Under the pieces are notes generated by a model. The model was given only the letters and a program-made list of their open reading frames with translations, ran no database searches and was not told the DNA's origin. A stretch of DNA of 64,000 nucleotides from Qipengyuania citrea (GTDB taxonomy: Bacteria > Pseudomonadota > Alphaproteobacteria > Sphingomonadales > Sphingomonadaceae). Below, one piece after another: positions 9,186 to 17,822 of the stretch. The stretch is from positions 186,001-250,000 of the forward strand of contig NZ_JALJZT010000002.1 of the NCBI RefSeq assembly GCF_024171405.1, written 5' to 3'. A program made the translations under genes and the position numbers. Numbering within the stretch: position 1 is the first letter of the stretch; every line of letters starts with the position of its first letter.

Positions 9186-10787
9186 ATGTCGCTTGGCGCG
9201 ATGCAGGACTGGGGCATGCGGATCTCGCATGTGATCGACCACGCAGCCCGGGAAGCCCCGAACCGCGAAATCGTCACCCGCTGGGCGGATGGCAGCGAGA
9301 CCCGCACCGACTGGGCGGGCGTGCGCCGTGATGCGAAGAAGATGAGCCAGGCGCTGCAGGCGCTGGGCCTCGGCAAGGGCGACAAGGTCGCCAGCCTCGC
9401 CATGAACCACGCGCGCCACCTGGTCAGCTGGTTCGGCGTCGCGGGGATGGGCGGGGTGCTGCACACCTGCAATCCGCGCCTGTTCGAAGACCAGCTCGAG
9501 TACATCGTCAATCACGCCGAGGACAAGGTGATGATCTACGATGCGGCGTTCCAGCCGATCGTGGACAAGATGCGCGACAAATGGCCCACGGTCGAACATT
9601 ACATCTGCTTCGACAGCGGCGAGCACACCACCAGCTTCGAAGACTGGATCGGCGAGCAGGACGGCGACTTCGAATGGGTCGATGGCGACGAGCGCGACCC
9701 CTGCATGATCTGCTATACCAGCGGCACCACGGGCAATCCCAAGGGCGTGCAGTACGAGCATCGCTCGACGCTGCTGCACGCGCTGGCCGGACTGCAGCCG
9801 TCGACCTTCAACTTTACCGCGTCCTCGGTGATGCTCCCGGTGGTGCCGATGTTCCACGCGGCCAGCTGGGGCCTGCCCTATGCCGGGGCGATGGCAGGGA
9901 TCAAGTTCGTCTTCAGCGCGGTCAACGACCCCGCAGTGCTCGACGAGGTGATGAAAACCGAGAAGGTCACCGATTCGGCGGGCGTGCCCACGGTGTGGCT
10001 GGCGCATTTCCAATATTGCGACGCCAACAATCTCGAACTGCCCAAGCTGCGCGCGGCGACGATCGGGGGTTCGGCCGCGCCGCGCTTCATGATCGAACGG
10101 CTGATGAAGAACGGCACCCGCGTCCAGCATGCCTGGGGGATGACCGAGACCTCGCCGATCGGCACCGTTGGCGGCCCCACGGCCGACTGGGACCAGCTGA
10201 CCTTCGACCAGAAAGTCGAGAAGACGATGAAGCAGGGCCGCCCGATCTTCGGCGTGGAACTGCGCACGGTCGATCTCGATGATCCGACCAAGGTCCTGCC
10301 GCGCGACGGCGAAAGCTCGGGCGCGCTGCATATCCGCGGGCCCTGGGTGGTGAAGCGCTATTTCAAGGCCGAGGAAGACGCGATCGATGCGGACGGCTGG
10401 TTCAACACCGGCGACGTGGCGATCCTGCATCCCGACGGCACGATGCAGATCACCGACCGGACCAAGGACGTGATCAAGTCGGGCGGCGAATGGATCAGCT
10501 CGGTCGAACTCGAAAACGCCGCGGTTGGCCACCCGGCGGTCGCCGAAGCCGCCGCCATCGGCATGATGCATCCCAAGTGGGACGAGCGCCCGGTGCTGTT
10601 CGTGGTCAAGCAGGAAGGCAAGGAAGTCACCGCGGAAGAGGTGATCAACTTCCTGTCCGACAAGGTCGCCAAGTGGTGGCTGCCCGATGCGGTCGAATTC
10701 GTCGACGACATCCCGCACACCGCGACGGGCAAGATCAGCAAGAAGGACCTGCGCGAACGGTTCAGCGACTACGCGCTGGAGATCTGA
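9186..10787 (+). CDS. Fatty acid-CoA ligase, AMP-forming (AlkK-like)
   Basis: Activates a carboxylic acid to its acyl-CoA via an acyl-adenylate. The 533-residue protein has the P-loop-like motif [12 protein letters not shown] (about 176-187), the A5 motif WGMTETSP, the GWFNTGDVA motif and the C-terminal lysine region [13 protein letters not shown]. The overall pattern fits the medium/long-chain AlkK branch, but the acyl specificity is not readable. GGAGAGGA at 9172-9179 supports the ATG at 9186. It stands directly upstream of a DUF1330 gene, with two bases between them, so the two form an operon. Repeat A copy 1 separates it from dnaE. Confidence 0.92.
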   Translation: MSLGAMQDWGMRISHVIDHAAREAPNREIVTRWADGSETRTDWAGVRRDAKKMSQALQALGLGKGDKVASLAMNHARHLVSWFGVAGMGGVLHTCNPRLFEDQLEYIVNHAEDKVMIYDAAFQPIVDKMRDKWPTVEHYICFDSGEHTTSFEDWIGEQDGDFEWVDGDERDPCMICYTSGTTGNPKGVQYEHRSTLLHALAGLQPSTFNFTASSVMLPVVPMFHAASWGLPYAGAMAGIKFVFSAVNDPAVLDEVMKTEKVTDSAGVPTVWLAHFQYCDANNLELPKLRAATIGGSAAPRFMIERLMKNGTRVQHAWGMTETSPIGTVGGPTADWDQLTFDQKVEKTMKQGRPIFGVELRTVDLDDPTKVLPRDGESSGALHIRGPWVVKRYFKAEEDAIDADGWFNTGDVAILHPDGTMQITDRTKDVIKSGGEWISSVELENAAVGHPAVAEAAAIGMMHPKWDERPVLFVVKQEGKEVTAEEVINFLSDKVAKWWLPDAVEFVDDIPHTATGKISKKDLRERFSDYALEI

Positions 10788-10789
10788 CC

Positions 10790-11221
10790 ATGGCCGACAG
10801 CTATATCGATCCGAGCCCCGCGAACTTCCAGGCGTTCAAGGACCTGCCGCGCGACGAGCCGATCCACATGCTCAACCTGCTCGAATATCGCGAGCAGGCG
10901 GAATATCCGGAAGGTCACGAACACGCCGGCAAGGGCTGGAGCGGGCGGCGCGCCTATGAGGAATACGGCAAGACCAGCGGCCCGATCTTCCGCCGCGTGG
11001 GCGGTGAGATCGTCTGGCGCGGCAGCTTCCAGACCATGGTGACCGGCCCCGACGCCAAGCGCTGGCACGACGGTTTCGTCGCGCAATACCCCAATTCGGG
11101 TGCCTTCTTCGCAATGATCAAGGATCCTGAATACCAGCAGGCAGTGGTCAACCGCACCGCCGCGCTGGCGGACAGCCGCCTGATGCGCTTCACGCCAGGC
11201 GAAGCGGGTGAGGGGTTCTAG
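10790..11221 (+). CDS. DUF1330 domain protein
   Basis: A 143-residue soluble protein with the DUF1330 pattern (dimeric ferredoxin-like barrel). It has PIHMLNLLEYRE near residue 25, YEEYGKTSGPIFRRVGGEI in the middle, and the strand-turn YPNSGAFFAMIKDPEYQQ ending in a block of helix. Members of this family have no settled biochemical role. It begins two bases after the acyl-CoA ligase stop (TGACCATGG), so it is almost certainly co-transcribed and may act on or protect a ligase product. That role is only inferred from context. Confidence 0.85.
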   Translation: MADSYIDPSPANFQAFKDLPRDEPIHMLNLLEYREQAEYPEGHEHAGKGWSGRRAYEEYGKTSGPIFRRVGGEIVWRGSFQTMVTGPDAKRWHDGFVAQYPNSGAFFAMIKDPEYQQAVVNRTAALADSRLMRFTPGEAGEGF

Positions 11222-11222
11222 T

Positions 11223-11269
11223 AGCCTCCCCGGTAGGGGGAGGGGGACCACGAAGTGGTGGAGGGGCAC
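11223..11269 (+). repeat. Left arm of inverted repeat flanking the DUF559 gene
   Basis: Begins AGCCTCCCC two bases after the DUF1330 stop and ends GGAGGGGCAC. It contains its own small hairpin (CCACGAAGTGG). The reverse complement of the arm at 11652-11700 matches it over nearly its full length, with differences mainly in the hairpin loop, where the right arm has CCGCCTTCGGCGG. Confidence 0.85.
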
Positions 11270-11271
11270 CT

Positions 11272-11646
11272 TCACTGCTCGGGCAGGTCGCTCGCTCGCG
11301 CGTCGCATATGTCCAGTAAGCGCGTTATCGTCGCTTCGATATCGTCCATCACTGCCGCGGCGGGGATCCGCGTAGTTGCGATTCCCTGCGAGCGCAGGAA
11401 CGCCGATTTGGCCTGATCCCTTTTTATTGTTTCCGCGCTGTCATGCGCCCAGCCGTCGACCTCGATGGCGAGCCGCAGCCGCGCGCAATAGAAGTCAATG
11501 ATGTAGGCGCCGGCGGGATGCTGGCGGCGGAACTTGAGGCCGCGCGGACGCCCGCGAAGATGTCGCCAGAGAATTCGTTCGGGCACCGACATTTCGCTAC
11601 GCAGTTGCCTTGCGCGTTTGACTGTGTCCCGTGGTCCAGTGATCAT
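11272..11646 (-). CDS. DUF559 domain protein (PD-(D/E)xK / Vsr-like nuclease fold)
   Basis: 124 residues. The N-terminal RARQLRSEMSVPERILWRHL is the standard opening of DUF559 proteins, followed by GLKFRRQHPAG, the acidic YIIDFYC strand, and AIEVDGWAHD, which places Asp, Glu and Asp like the catalytic core of a PD-(D/E)xK endonuclease. A Lys and Arg-rich helix and an I-P segment near the C-terminus complete the fold. No companion methylase or toxin gene is adjacent. The gene is exactly enclosed by long inverted repeats on both sides, so it looks like an inserted cassette. Target and cleavage activity are unproven. Confidence 0.88.
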   Translation of the reverse strand: MITGPRDTVKRARQLRSEMSVPERILWRHLRGRPRGLKFRRQHPAGAYIIDFYCARLRLAIEVDGWAHDSAETIKRDQAKSAFLRSQGIATTRIPAAAVMDDIEATITRLLDICDARASDLPEQ

Positions 11647-11651
11647 AGGAT

Positions 11652-11700
11652 GTGCCCCTCCACCGCCTTCGGCGGTCCCCCTCCCCAGGGTGGGGAGGCT
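11652..11700 (-). repeat. Right arm of inverted repeat flanking the DUF559 gene
   Basis: Begins GTGCCCCTCCACCGCCTTCG and ends GGGGAGGCT. It is the inverted counterpart of 11223-11269. It sits five bases upstream of the DUF559 start and ends one base before the stop codon of the radical SAM gene. Its internal hairpin plus GC-rich stem could serve as a terminator for that gene. Confidence 0.85.
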
Positions 11701-11701
11701 G

Positions 11702-12811
11702 TCATAGCAACCGCATCTGTCCGCCTAGCGCGGGCGGCCTGAACTGCGTGCAATCCAGCTCGAACTTCGCCTTGCCCAGCCCGGCGCGCTTGCAGGCGAG
11801 GCGGAAGCGCGCGCGGAAGAGATCCGCCCATACGCCGCTAGGCTTCATGCGAGTGTGAAAGTCGGGATCGTTGTCGCGTCCGCCGCGGATCGAGCGGACG
11901 ATGCCCATTACCTTGTCGCCGCGCTCGGGATAATGGACCGAGAGCCATTCGCGGAACAGCGGGGCGACTTCGTGCGGCAGCCGCAGCGGGATCCAGCCGG
12001 CGCTGTCGACCCCGAGCGCGGCCGCGCGCTGGACGATCTCTTCCATGAACTCATCGGTGATCGCGGGTATGATCGGCGAGACCGAGCAATGCGTCGGTAC
12101 CCCCGCCGCGGCCAGTTTCCCCAGCGCCTGCAATCGCTTGGCCGGGGCCGCCGCGCGCGGTTCGAGCTTGCGCGACAGTTTCGGGTCGAGCGAGGTGACC
12201 GAAATCGCCACCGCCACCAGCCGCCGCTCGGCCAGTTCGGCCAGCAGGTCGAGATCGGCGAGCACGCGATCGGACTTGGTGGTGATCGTCACCGGATGGC
12301 GCGCGTCGAGGCACACTTCGAGCACCTGCCGCGTGATCCTGTAGCGCGCCTCGATCGGCTGGTAGGGATCGGTATTGGTCCCCATCGCCAGCGGGCGCGG
12401 GCGGTATTTGGGCTTGGCCAGCGTGGCGCGCAGCAGCTGCGCCGCATTGGGCTTGGCGAACAGCTTGGTTTCGAAATCGAGCCCGGGCGAGAGGTCGTGA
12501 TAGGCATGCGTGGGCCGCGCAAAGCAATAGACGCAGCCATGCTCGCAGCCGCGATAAGCATTGACCGAGCGGTCGAAGGGCACGTCGGGCGACTGGTTGA
12601 AGCTGAGGATCGTCTTGGGGAATTCCTCGGTCACCTGGGTGCGCAGTTTTACCGGCAGGCCTTCATCGGGGGCGACCAACTGCTCCATATAATCGCGCCA
12701 GTCGCCGTCCTCCTCGCGCGTGGCGAGGCCGAAGCGCGTGGGCACCGCTGCGCCCTGTGCGCCGCGTCCTGACATGGCAGGGGCGAGTCGTCGTTCCATG
12801 CACGAGAACAT
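11702..12811 (-). CDS. Radical SAM protein, PA0069/Rv2578c-like family
   Basis: 369 residues if the first ATG is used. The radical SAM cluster motif is Cys89-x3-Cys93-x2-Cys96 in GCEHGCVYCFARPTH, embedded in the family signature NAYRGCEHGC. Later blocks (GTNTDPYQPIE, TKSDRVLADLD, SVTSLDPKLSRKLEPR) follow the usual TIM-barrel order. Reactions of this family are uncharacterised; relatives include spore photoproduct lyase-like enzymes. Alternative ATGs at 12799 and 12775 are possible and none has a clear ribosome site. MSGRGAQG at 12775 resembles the common family start. No partner gene is coupled to it. Confidence 0.87.
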   Translation of the reverse strand: MFSCMERRLAPAMSGRGAQGAAVPTRFGLATREEDGDWRDYMEQLVAPDEGLPVKLRTQVTEEFPKTILSFNQSPDVPFDRSVNAYRGCEHGCVYCFARPTHAYHDLSPGLDFETKLFAKPNAAQLLRATLAKPKYRPRPLAMGTNTDPYQPIEARYRITRQVLEVCLDARHPVTITTKSDRVLADLDLLAELAERRLVAVAISVTSLDPKLSRKLEPRAAAPAKRLQALGKLAAAGVPTHCSVSPIIPAITDEFMEEIVQRAAALGVDSAGWIPLRLPHEVAPLFREWLSVHYPERGDKVMGIVRSIRGGRDNDPDFHTRMKPSGVWADLFRARFRLACKRAGLGKAKFELDCTQFRPPALGGQMRLL

Positions 12812-12837
12812 ACACGGAACAAAGCTGGCCTTCCATA

Positions 12838-12933
12838 GTCATTGCGAGCAAAGCGAAGCAATCCAGCGCTCCGTTGGTCCGGCTTGCGCAAGGAAGATGC
12901 ATTGCCGCGGAGCCTTCGGCTCCTCGCAATGAC
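12838..12933. repeat. Interspersed palindromic repeat, family A copy 2
   Basis: 96 bases bounded by GTCATTGCGAG and CTCGCAATGAC, with AAGCGAAGCAATCCAGCG and GCATTGCCGCGGAGCC inside. It occupies most of the 134-base gap between moaB and the radical SAM gene, both on the minus strand, so it lies downstream of moaB and upstream of the radical SAM gene. Confidence 0.85.
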
Positions 12934-12945
12934 TGGCTGGCGAAT

Positions 12946-13473
12946 TTACCGCTCGCGCAGCCGCGGCATCAGTTCGACGAAATTGCAGGGGCGGAAGCGG
13001 CTGTCGAGCTGATGTAGCAGGATCTTGTCCCACCCGTCCTTCACCGCGCCGTTCGATCCGGGCAGCGCGAAGATATAGGTCCCGCGCGCCAGCACGGCGC
13101 AGGCGCGGCTCTGGATCGTGCTGGTGCCGATGGTTTCGAAGCTGAGCCAGCGGAACATCTCGCCGAAGCCGGGAATGTCCTTGTCCTTCACGCGGTCGAG
13201 CGCCTCGGGCGTCACATCGCGCCCGGTCAGCCCGGTGCCGCCGGTGGTGATGACGCAATCGATCTGGGTGTCGTCGATCCAGCGGTGCAGATGCGCGGCG
13301 ATCTCATTCTTGCTGTCGCGGCTGATCTCGCGCGTGGCGAGGGTGTGCCCCGCGTCCACGATCCGCGCGGCGAGAATGTCGCCCGAGCTGTCATCGGCCA
13401 GCGTGCGCGTGTCGGAAACCGTGAGCAGCGCGATACGGACAGGTTTGAACGGGAGGCTCTCGTCGATCGGCAT
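12946..13473 (-). CDS. moaB: Molybdenum cofactor biosynthesis protein B
   Basis: MoaB/MogA-like protein acting on molybdopterin (adenylylation in related enzymes). Its 175 residues start MPIDESLPFKPV. The MPT-binding signature TTGGTGLTGRDVTPEAL is central, and the C-terminal ALPGSNGAVKDGWDKIL motif distinguishes the family. Length fits MoaB. The ATG at 13473 shares one base with the stop of the upstream lytic transglycosylase (TGATG), so it is coupled to a cell-wall gene rather than to other cofactor genes, none of which are in the window. Confidence 0.93.
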   Translation of the reverse strand: MPIDESLPFKPVRIALLTVSDTRTLADDSSGDILAARIVDAGHTLATREISRDSKNEIAAHLHRWIDDTQIDCVITTGGTGLTGRDVTPEALDRVKDKDIPGFGEMFRWLSFETIGTSTIQSRACAVLARGTYIFALPGSNGAVKDGWDKILLHQLDSRFRPCNFVELMPRLRER

Positions 13474-15203
13474 CAGCGTAAACCCGGGAACATCGGCCAG
13501 TCGTTTTCGGCCAGTTCCACCCGGCTGGGCGCCGGGGCATCCGCCTGGCGCAGATACATCCAGTAATTGCGCATCACGATGGCGACATAGCCGCGCGTCT
13601 CCCAATAGGGGATCGATTCCATATACAGCAGCGGGTCGCCCTGGTCACGGATCTCGCTTTCCCAGCGCGAAACCGGCGAAGGCCCGGCGTTATAGGCAGC
13701 CATGACCTTGGGCAGACGGCCCTGCGTGTAGCTCGAACTGCCCAGCGATTCGAGCGTGCGCTGCCCGAAGGCGAGATTGACTGCCGGGTCCTTGAGATCG
13801 GCGCCGCTGCTCATATTGATCGAGGCGGCATATTCGCGCTGCGTGATCGGCATGATCTGCATCAGCCCGATCGCGCCCGCGGGGCTGACCACGCGTTCGC
13901 GGAAATTCGATTCCTGCAGCGCATGCGCGAAGGCCAGCGCGGGGTCGACGCGCCAGCCGCCCACCGGGGTGCGGAAGGTGACGGGGTAGCGCAGGCTGGG
14001 ATGCGCGCCTTCGCCGCGCGGCGCGTTATAGGCCATGAAGGTCTGTGCCCCGGTCAGGCCGAGCGCGCGCGCCAGCCGCGAGAGCGCGGGGTAATCATCG
14101 GGGTCGCCCGTGCGGACCAGCCAGGTCAGGTCGCGCTCGGCCTCTTCGCGCCGACCGATTTCGGCCAGCATGACCGCCTGCCGCGCGGCTTCCTCGTCGC
14201 GCAGGCGCCGCCAGTCGGCTTCGGTCAGATCGGGCTGCGCATGCGTGCGCGGCAGGTCGCGGCCCATCTGTTCATGCGCGAGCATCCCGTAGAGCGTTTC
14301 GGGAAAGCGGGCCGCGCCGCGCAATTGTTCGTCGGCCTTTTCGGGAAAGCGGCAGCGGATCAGCGCGCGGCTGGCCCAGTAATGCGCCGCGGCGGCGAGA
14401 TTGGGGCTGACTGCACCCGCTGCGCTGCGCTGGAACGCTTCGGCGGCCTTGTCGCAATCGCCCAGCCGCCAGGCGGCGAGGCCCGCTGCCCAATCGCCTT
14501 CCGCGACCCAGGCCCCGCTGCCGCCGTCACGCGCGGTATCGGCCAGCGCCCAGGCCTGCGCGTCCTGGTTCTCGATGTAGTAGCTCCACGCGACCCGGTA
14601 GCGCCATTCGCCGCGCGCCTGCGAACTCAGCGTCGCGTCCACCCCGTCGAGCAGCAGGCGGGCGCCATCGGGATCGTCATTGGTGATCCGTTCGAGGATC
14701 GCCGCCTTGACGCTTTCGGGCATCGTCCCGTCATTGATCGCGCTGGGCCGGATCCGCTTGGTCGAGCCGGGCTGGCGCACCAGATCGCGCGCGCGCAGCA
14801 GGCTGGGCGGATTTTCGAGACCGCGGGTTAGCCCGAGCCGGACGATTGCCTCGGCCTCGGGGAGGCGCGCATAGCGGTCGAGCCAGCTTTCGATCCGCCC
14901 GAGTTCGATCCGCGGGCTTTCGGGGTGGAGATAATAGCTCGCCAGCGCCGCGCCGTGCAGCGGCCCGTCCGCGCGGCCCGCCAGCATGACCTCGACCCGG
15001 TCCCAATTGCGGCTGTCGATCGCTTCGAACAGCGAGCCGTAAAAGGCGCGGTCGTCGCTCGACAGCAATTGCGGCAGCGCGGCGGAATGCGAGCGGGTGA
15101 AATATTCGACGCTGCTCTGCTGCGCGAGCGCGGGCGCGGGCGCGGCGGGCAGCGCGGCGACGAGGATGGCGGCGAGGGTGAGGGGGAGTGGGCGAATGGT
15201 CAT
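13473..15203 (-). CDS. slt: Lytic murein transglycosylase (soluble type)
   Basis: Cleaves the MurNAc-GlcNAc bond of peptidoglycan with formation of 1,6-anhydro-MurNAc. The 576-residue protein starts MTIRPLPLTLAAILVAALPA, a signal peptide with a likely cut after ALA in APALAQQ. A long alpha-superhelical region with TPR-like repeats fills about 40-420. The C-terminal SLT domain has the catalytic Glu in ALQESNFRERVVSPAG and the downstream GLMQIMP motif, then AYNAG. It acts in the periplasm. The first gene upstream overlaps its start by three bases, and moaB follows by a one-base overlap. Confidence 0.93.
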   Translation of the reverse strand: MTIRPLPLTLAAILVAALPAAPAPALAQQSSVEYFTRSHSAALPQLLSSDDRAFYGSLFEAIDSRNWDRVEVMLAGRADGPLHGAALASYYLHPESPRIELGRIESWLDRYARLPEAEAIVRLGLTRGLENPPSLLRARDLVRQPGSTKRIRPSAINDGTMPESVKAAILERITNDDPDGARLLLDGVDATLSSQARGEWRYRVAWSYYIENQDAQAWALADTARDGGSGAWVAEGDWAAGLAAWRLGDCDKAAEAFQRSAAGAVSPNLAAAAHYWASRALIRCRFPEKADEQLRGAARFPETLYGMLAHEQMGRDLPRTHAQPDLTEADWRRLRDEEAARQAVMLAEIGRREEAERDLTWLVRTGDPDDYPALSRLARALGLTGAQTFMAYNAPRGEGAHPSLRYPVTFRTPVGGWRVDPALAFAHALQESNFRERVVSPAGAIGLMQIMPITQREYAASINMSSGADLKDPAVNLAFGQRTLESLGSSSYTQGRLPKVMAAYNAGPSPVSRWESEIRDQGDPLLYMESIPYWETRGYVAIVMRNYWMYLRQADAPAPSRVELAENDWPMFPGLR

Positions 15204-15985
15204 TGGGTCCAGTCCAGCCAGCGGTTCCAGAAATTCTCGCGCCGCGCAGCCGAGCGCGCGAGGTTGCGCAGATCGGGTGCGGCGAGCAGCGGATGGGGCT
15301 TGCCCGCACAATCGATCGACAGCGGCTCGCGCGCGCGTTCACGCGCAATGCCGAACAGTTCGAGCTGTGCGCGTCCGAACAGGAGCACGCGCTGCGGCGC
15401 GGCCAGCGCAATATGATGCCGCGCTACCTCGCCCAGCCCGCTGGCGGCCAGCCGCGTCCAGTCGGGCATGGCCGTGGGCACGGGGAGCGCGCTGGCGACA
15501 TAGACGTCATGCGCTGCCAGCCCCATCGCACGCAGCATCGCCTCGGCAAATGCGCGCGCGCCCCCGCTCAGCAGGCCATCGCCATCGTCGTCGAAGGGCT
15601 GGGGCAGCAGCACCATCAGCGCGGCACCCGCGACCCCGCGCGGCGGGACGCGCCGGTCGAGCGCACCATCCGCCAGCGAAGGCGCCGTCATCCACCATTC
15701 GCGAAATTTTTCGAGCGTGTCGGGCAGTTCGGTCCGATCGATGCCCGAGGCCGTCCCGTCGGGCTGGTCGAGCGCGCGCTCGAGCGCGGTCTTGCGTTTG
15801 ACCGGCGGCGGGGCGGGCGGCGGGGGAGCCGCTACGGCATCGTCGCTCTTGGGTTCGGCGAGCCAGCCGCTTGCCTCATCGGCGAAATCGGCATCGACGC
15901 CGGCCTCGCGCCACCAGTCGAGCGCGCCTTCGAGGCTCGCGAGCGCTGTAAAATCGCGCGGGTTCGGCGGGTCGGCGTGCATCAT
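15200..15985 (-). CDS. Uracil-DNA glycosylase-like protein, probably degenerate
   Basis: 261 residues. After an acidic N-terminal region and a proline-rich linker (PPPPAPPPV near 57-65), the C-terminal two thirds resemble family 4/5 uracil-DNA glycosylases in layout. LLPQPFDDDGDGLLSGGA stands where GExPGxxED is expected, RAMGLAAHDVYVASALP matches the helix-strand pair, and GKPHPLLAAP corresponds to the His-Pro motif. The glutamate and Cys ligands of the active enzymes are not evident, so activity is doubtful. ATG 15985 (or the adjacent 15982) has a nearby GAGGA. It heads the coupled UDG-like/slt/moaB set and is divergent from the ETF-QO gene. Confidence 0.65.
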   Translation of the reverse strand: MMHADPPNPRDFTALASLEGALDWWREAGVDADFADEASGWLAEPKSDDAVAAPPPPAPPPVKRKTALERALDQPDGTASGIDRTELPDTLEKFREWWMTAPSLADGALDRRVPPRGVAGAALMVLLPQPFDDDGDGLLSGGARAFAEAMLRAMGLAAHDVYVASALPVPTAMPDWTRLAASGLGEVARHHIALAAPQRVLLFGRAQLELFGIARERAREPLSIDCAGKPHPLLAAPDLRNLARSAARRENFWNRWLDWTQ

Positions 15986-16065
15986 TCCTCGAAGCGCAGG
16001 TCTTGACCTCAATAGCGCCACCAATCAAGGCACTCGCACAAGTTACGCGACGAAAAGAGAGAGTC

Positions 16066-17715
16066 ATGAGCGAACGCGAATCGATGCCCTGCGACGTCGT
16101 CATCATCGGCGGCGGTGTCGCCGGCCTGGCGGCAGCAATCCGGTTGAAGCAGATCAACGAGGACCTCGAGGTCGTGGTGCTCGAAAAGGGCAGCGAAATC
16201 GGTGCGCACGTGCTGTCGGGCGCGGTGGTCGATCCCAGGGCGCTGGACGAATTGCTGCCCGAATGGCGCGACATGGACTGCCCGATGGCGGAAACCCCGG
16301 TGACCGAGAACCACCACTGGGTGCTGTCGGCAACCGGCCAGTCGGACCTGCCCGAATTCCTGCTGCCCCCCTTCATGGGCAATCACGGCAATTACACCGG
16401 CTCGCTCGGCAATCTCGCTCGCTGGCTGGGTGAACAGGCCGAGGGTCTTGGCGTAATGGTCTTCCCCGGCTTCCCCGCGGCAGAGGTGCTGTTCGACGAG
16501 CAGGGCGCGGTGACCGGCGTGGTGACGCAGGACATGGGCATCGCCGAGGATGGCTCGCAGAAGGGCGATTACCAGCCGGGCATGGAAATCCACGCCAAGT
16601 ACACGCTCTTCGCCGAGGGTGCGCGCGGCAATCTGACCAAGAAGATGAAGGCGAAGTACGACCTCGAGGCCGATTGCGAGCCGCAGGTCTACGGGCTCGG
16701 CATCAAGGAACTTTGGGACATCGATCCCGCCAAGCACGAGCCGGGCCGCGTGATCCACACGCAGGGCTGGCCGCTGAGCGAAACCGGCACCTGGGGCGGG
16801 GGCTTCCTCTACCACCAAGCCAACGGCCAGGTAGCGCTCGGTTTCGTGACTGCGCTCGATTACAAGAACCCTTACGTCTCGCCCTATCAGGAATTCCAGC
16901 GCTGGAAGCACCACCCGGCGATCGCGGCCATCCTCGAAGGCGGCAAGCGCGTGGCCTATGGCGGCCGCGTCATCAACGAGGGTGGCTGGCAGTCGGTCCC
17001 GAAGCTGGCCTTTCCCGGCGGTGCGCTGATCGGTTGCGCCGCAGGCTTCGTCAACGTGCCGCGGATCAAGGGCAGCCACACCGCGATGAAGAGCGGCATG
17101 CTGGCGGCGGAAAGCATCGCCGCGGCGATCGCCGGCGGTGCCGAGCACAGCGAGCTGATGGATTACGATGCCGCGGTCCGGTCGAGCTGGATCGCCGAAG
17201 AGCTGCAGAAGGTAAAGAACGCGCAGCCCGCGGTGGCCAAGTGGGGCGAAGACCTCGGCACCGTGCTGGCCGGCATCGACATGTGGATGCGCACGCTCAA
17301 GATCGGCCTGCCGATCACGATGAAGCATCACCGCGACCACGAGATGCTGCAGCGCGCCGATCTGCATCAGAAGATCGCCTATCCCAAGCCCGACGGGAAG
17401 CTGAGCTTCGACAAGCTGACCAATGTCGCCTTCAGCTACACCAATCACGCCGAGGACCAGCCGGTCCATCTGAAGGTGTGCGACTGGGAGCTGCAGAATA
17501 CCAGCGAACTGGCCGAATACGACGGCCCTTCGAACCGCTATTGCCCCGCAGGCGTCTACGAATGGCTTGCCGACGAGGACACGGGCGAGATGAAGTTCCA
17601 GATCAATTCGCAGAACTGCATCCACTGCAAGACCTGCGACATCAAGGATCCGAACCAGAACATCGAATGGACCACGCCTGAAGGCGGGGGCGGCCCGAAC
17701 TACCCGAATATGTGA
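16066..17715 (+). CDS. Electron transfer flavoprotein-ubiquinone oxidoreductase
   Basis: Passes electrons from acyl-CoA dehydrogenases, via ETF, to ubiquinone at the inner membrane. Its 549 residues include the FAD dinucleotide fold IIGGGVAGLAAAIRL (12-26), the ETF-QO signature LEKGSEIGAHVLSGAV, and the C-terminal 4Fe-4S ligands in CPAGVYEW and NCIHCKTCDIKDP. The terminal GGGGPNYPNM is typical of the family. ATG 16066 is chosen for the SERESMPCDVVIIGGG opening. It is monocistronic as far as can be seen: repeat A copy 3 follows 20 bases after its stop. No ETF subunit genes are nearby. Confidence 0.95.
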   Translation: MSERESMPCDVVIIGGGVAGLAAAIRLKQINEDLEVVVLEKGSEIGAHVLSGAVVDPRALDELLPEWRDMDCPMAETPVTENHHWVLSATGQSDLPEFLLPPFMGNHGNYTGSLGNLARWLGEQAEGLGVMVFPGFPAAEVLFDEQGAVTGVVTQDMGIAEDGSQKGDYQPGMEIHAKYTLFAEGARGNLTKKMKAKYDLEADCEPQVYGLGIKELWDIDPAKHEPGRVIHTQGWPLSETGTWGGGFLYHQANGQVALGFVTALDYKNPYVSPYQEFQRWKHHPAIAAILEGGKRVAYGGRVINEGGWQSVPKLAFPGGALIGCAAGFVNVPRIKGSHTAMKSGMLAAESIAAAIAGGAEHSELMDYDAAVRSSWIAEELQKVKNAQPAVAKWGEDLGTVLAGIDMWMRTLKIGLPITMKHHRDHEMLQRADLHQKIAYPKPDGKLSFDKLTNVAFSYTNHAEDQPVHLKVCDWELQNTSELAEYDGPSNRYCPAGVYEWLADEDTGEMKFQINSQNCIHCKTCDIKDPNQNIEWTTPEGGGGPNYPNM

Positions 17716-17735
17716 TCGCCGGCGTCGCTTGCTCT

Positions 17736-17808
17736 GTCATTGCGAGGAGCGAAGCGACGCGGCAATCCACGGCAGCGCCCTGGATTGCTTCGCTTCGCTC
17801 GCAATGAC
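17736..17808. repeat. Interspersed palindromic repeat, family A copy 3
   Basis: The shortest copy, 73 bases, bounded by GTCATTGCGAG and GCTCGCAATGAC. Its two halves (GAGCGAAGCGACGCGGCAA and TTGCTTCGCTTCGCTC) can pair over most of their length. Lies between the ETF-QO gene and ispE, ending 14 bases before the ispE start, so it could affect ispE expression. Confidence 0.85.
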
Positions 17809-17822
17809 GAGGGAGCCTACGG

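Noticed and set aside
9012..10718. Long minus-strand frame opposite the acyl-CoA ligase
   Set aside because: Mirror of the real gene, which has intact motifs on the plus strand.
16009..17625. Long minus-strand frame opposite the ETF-QO gene
   Set aside because: Mirror frame without motifs; the plus-strand protein has intact Fe-S and FAD motifs.
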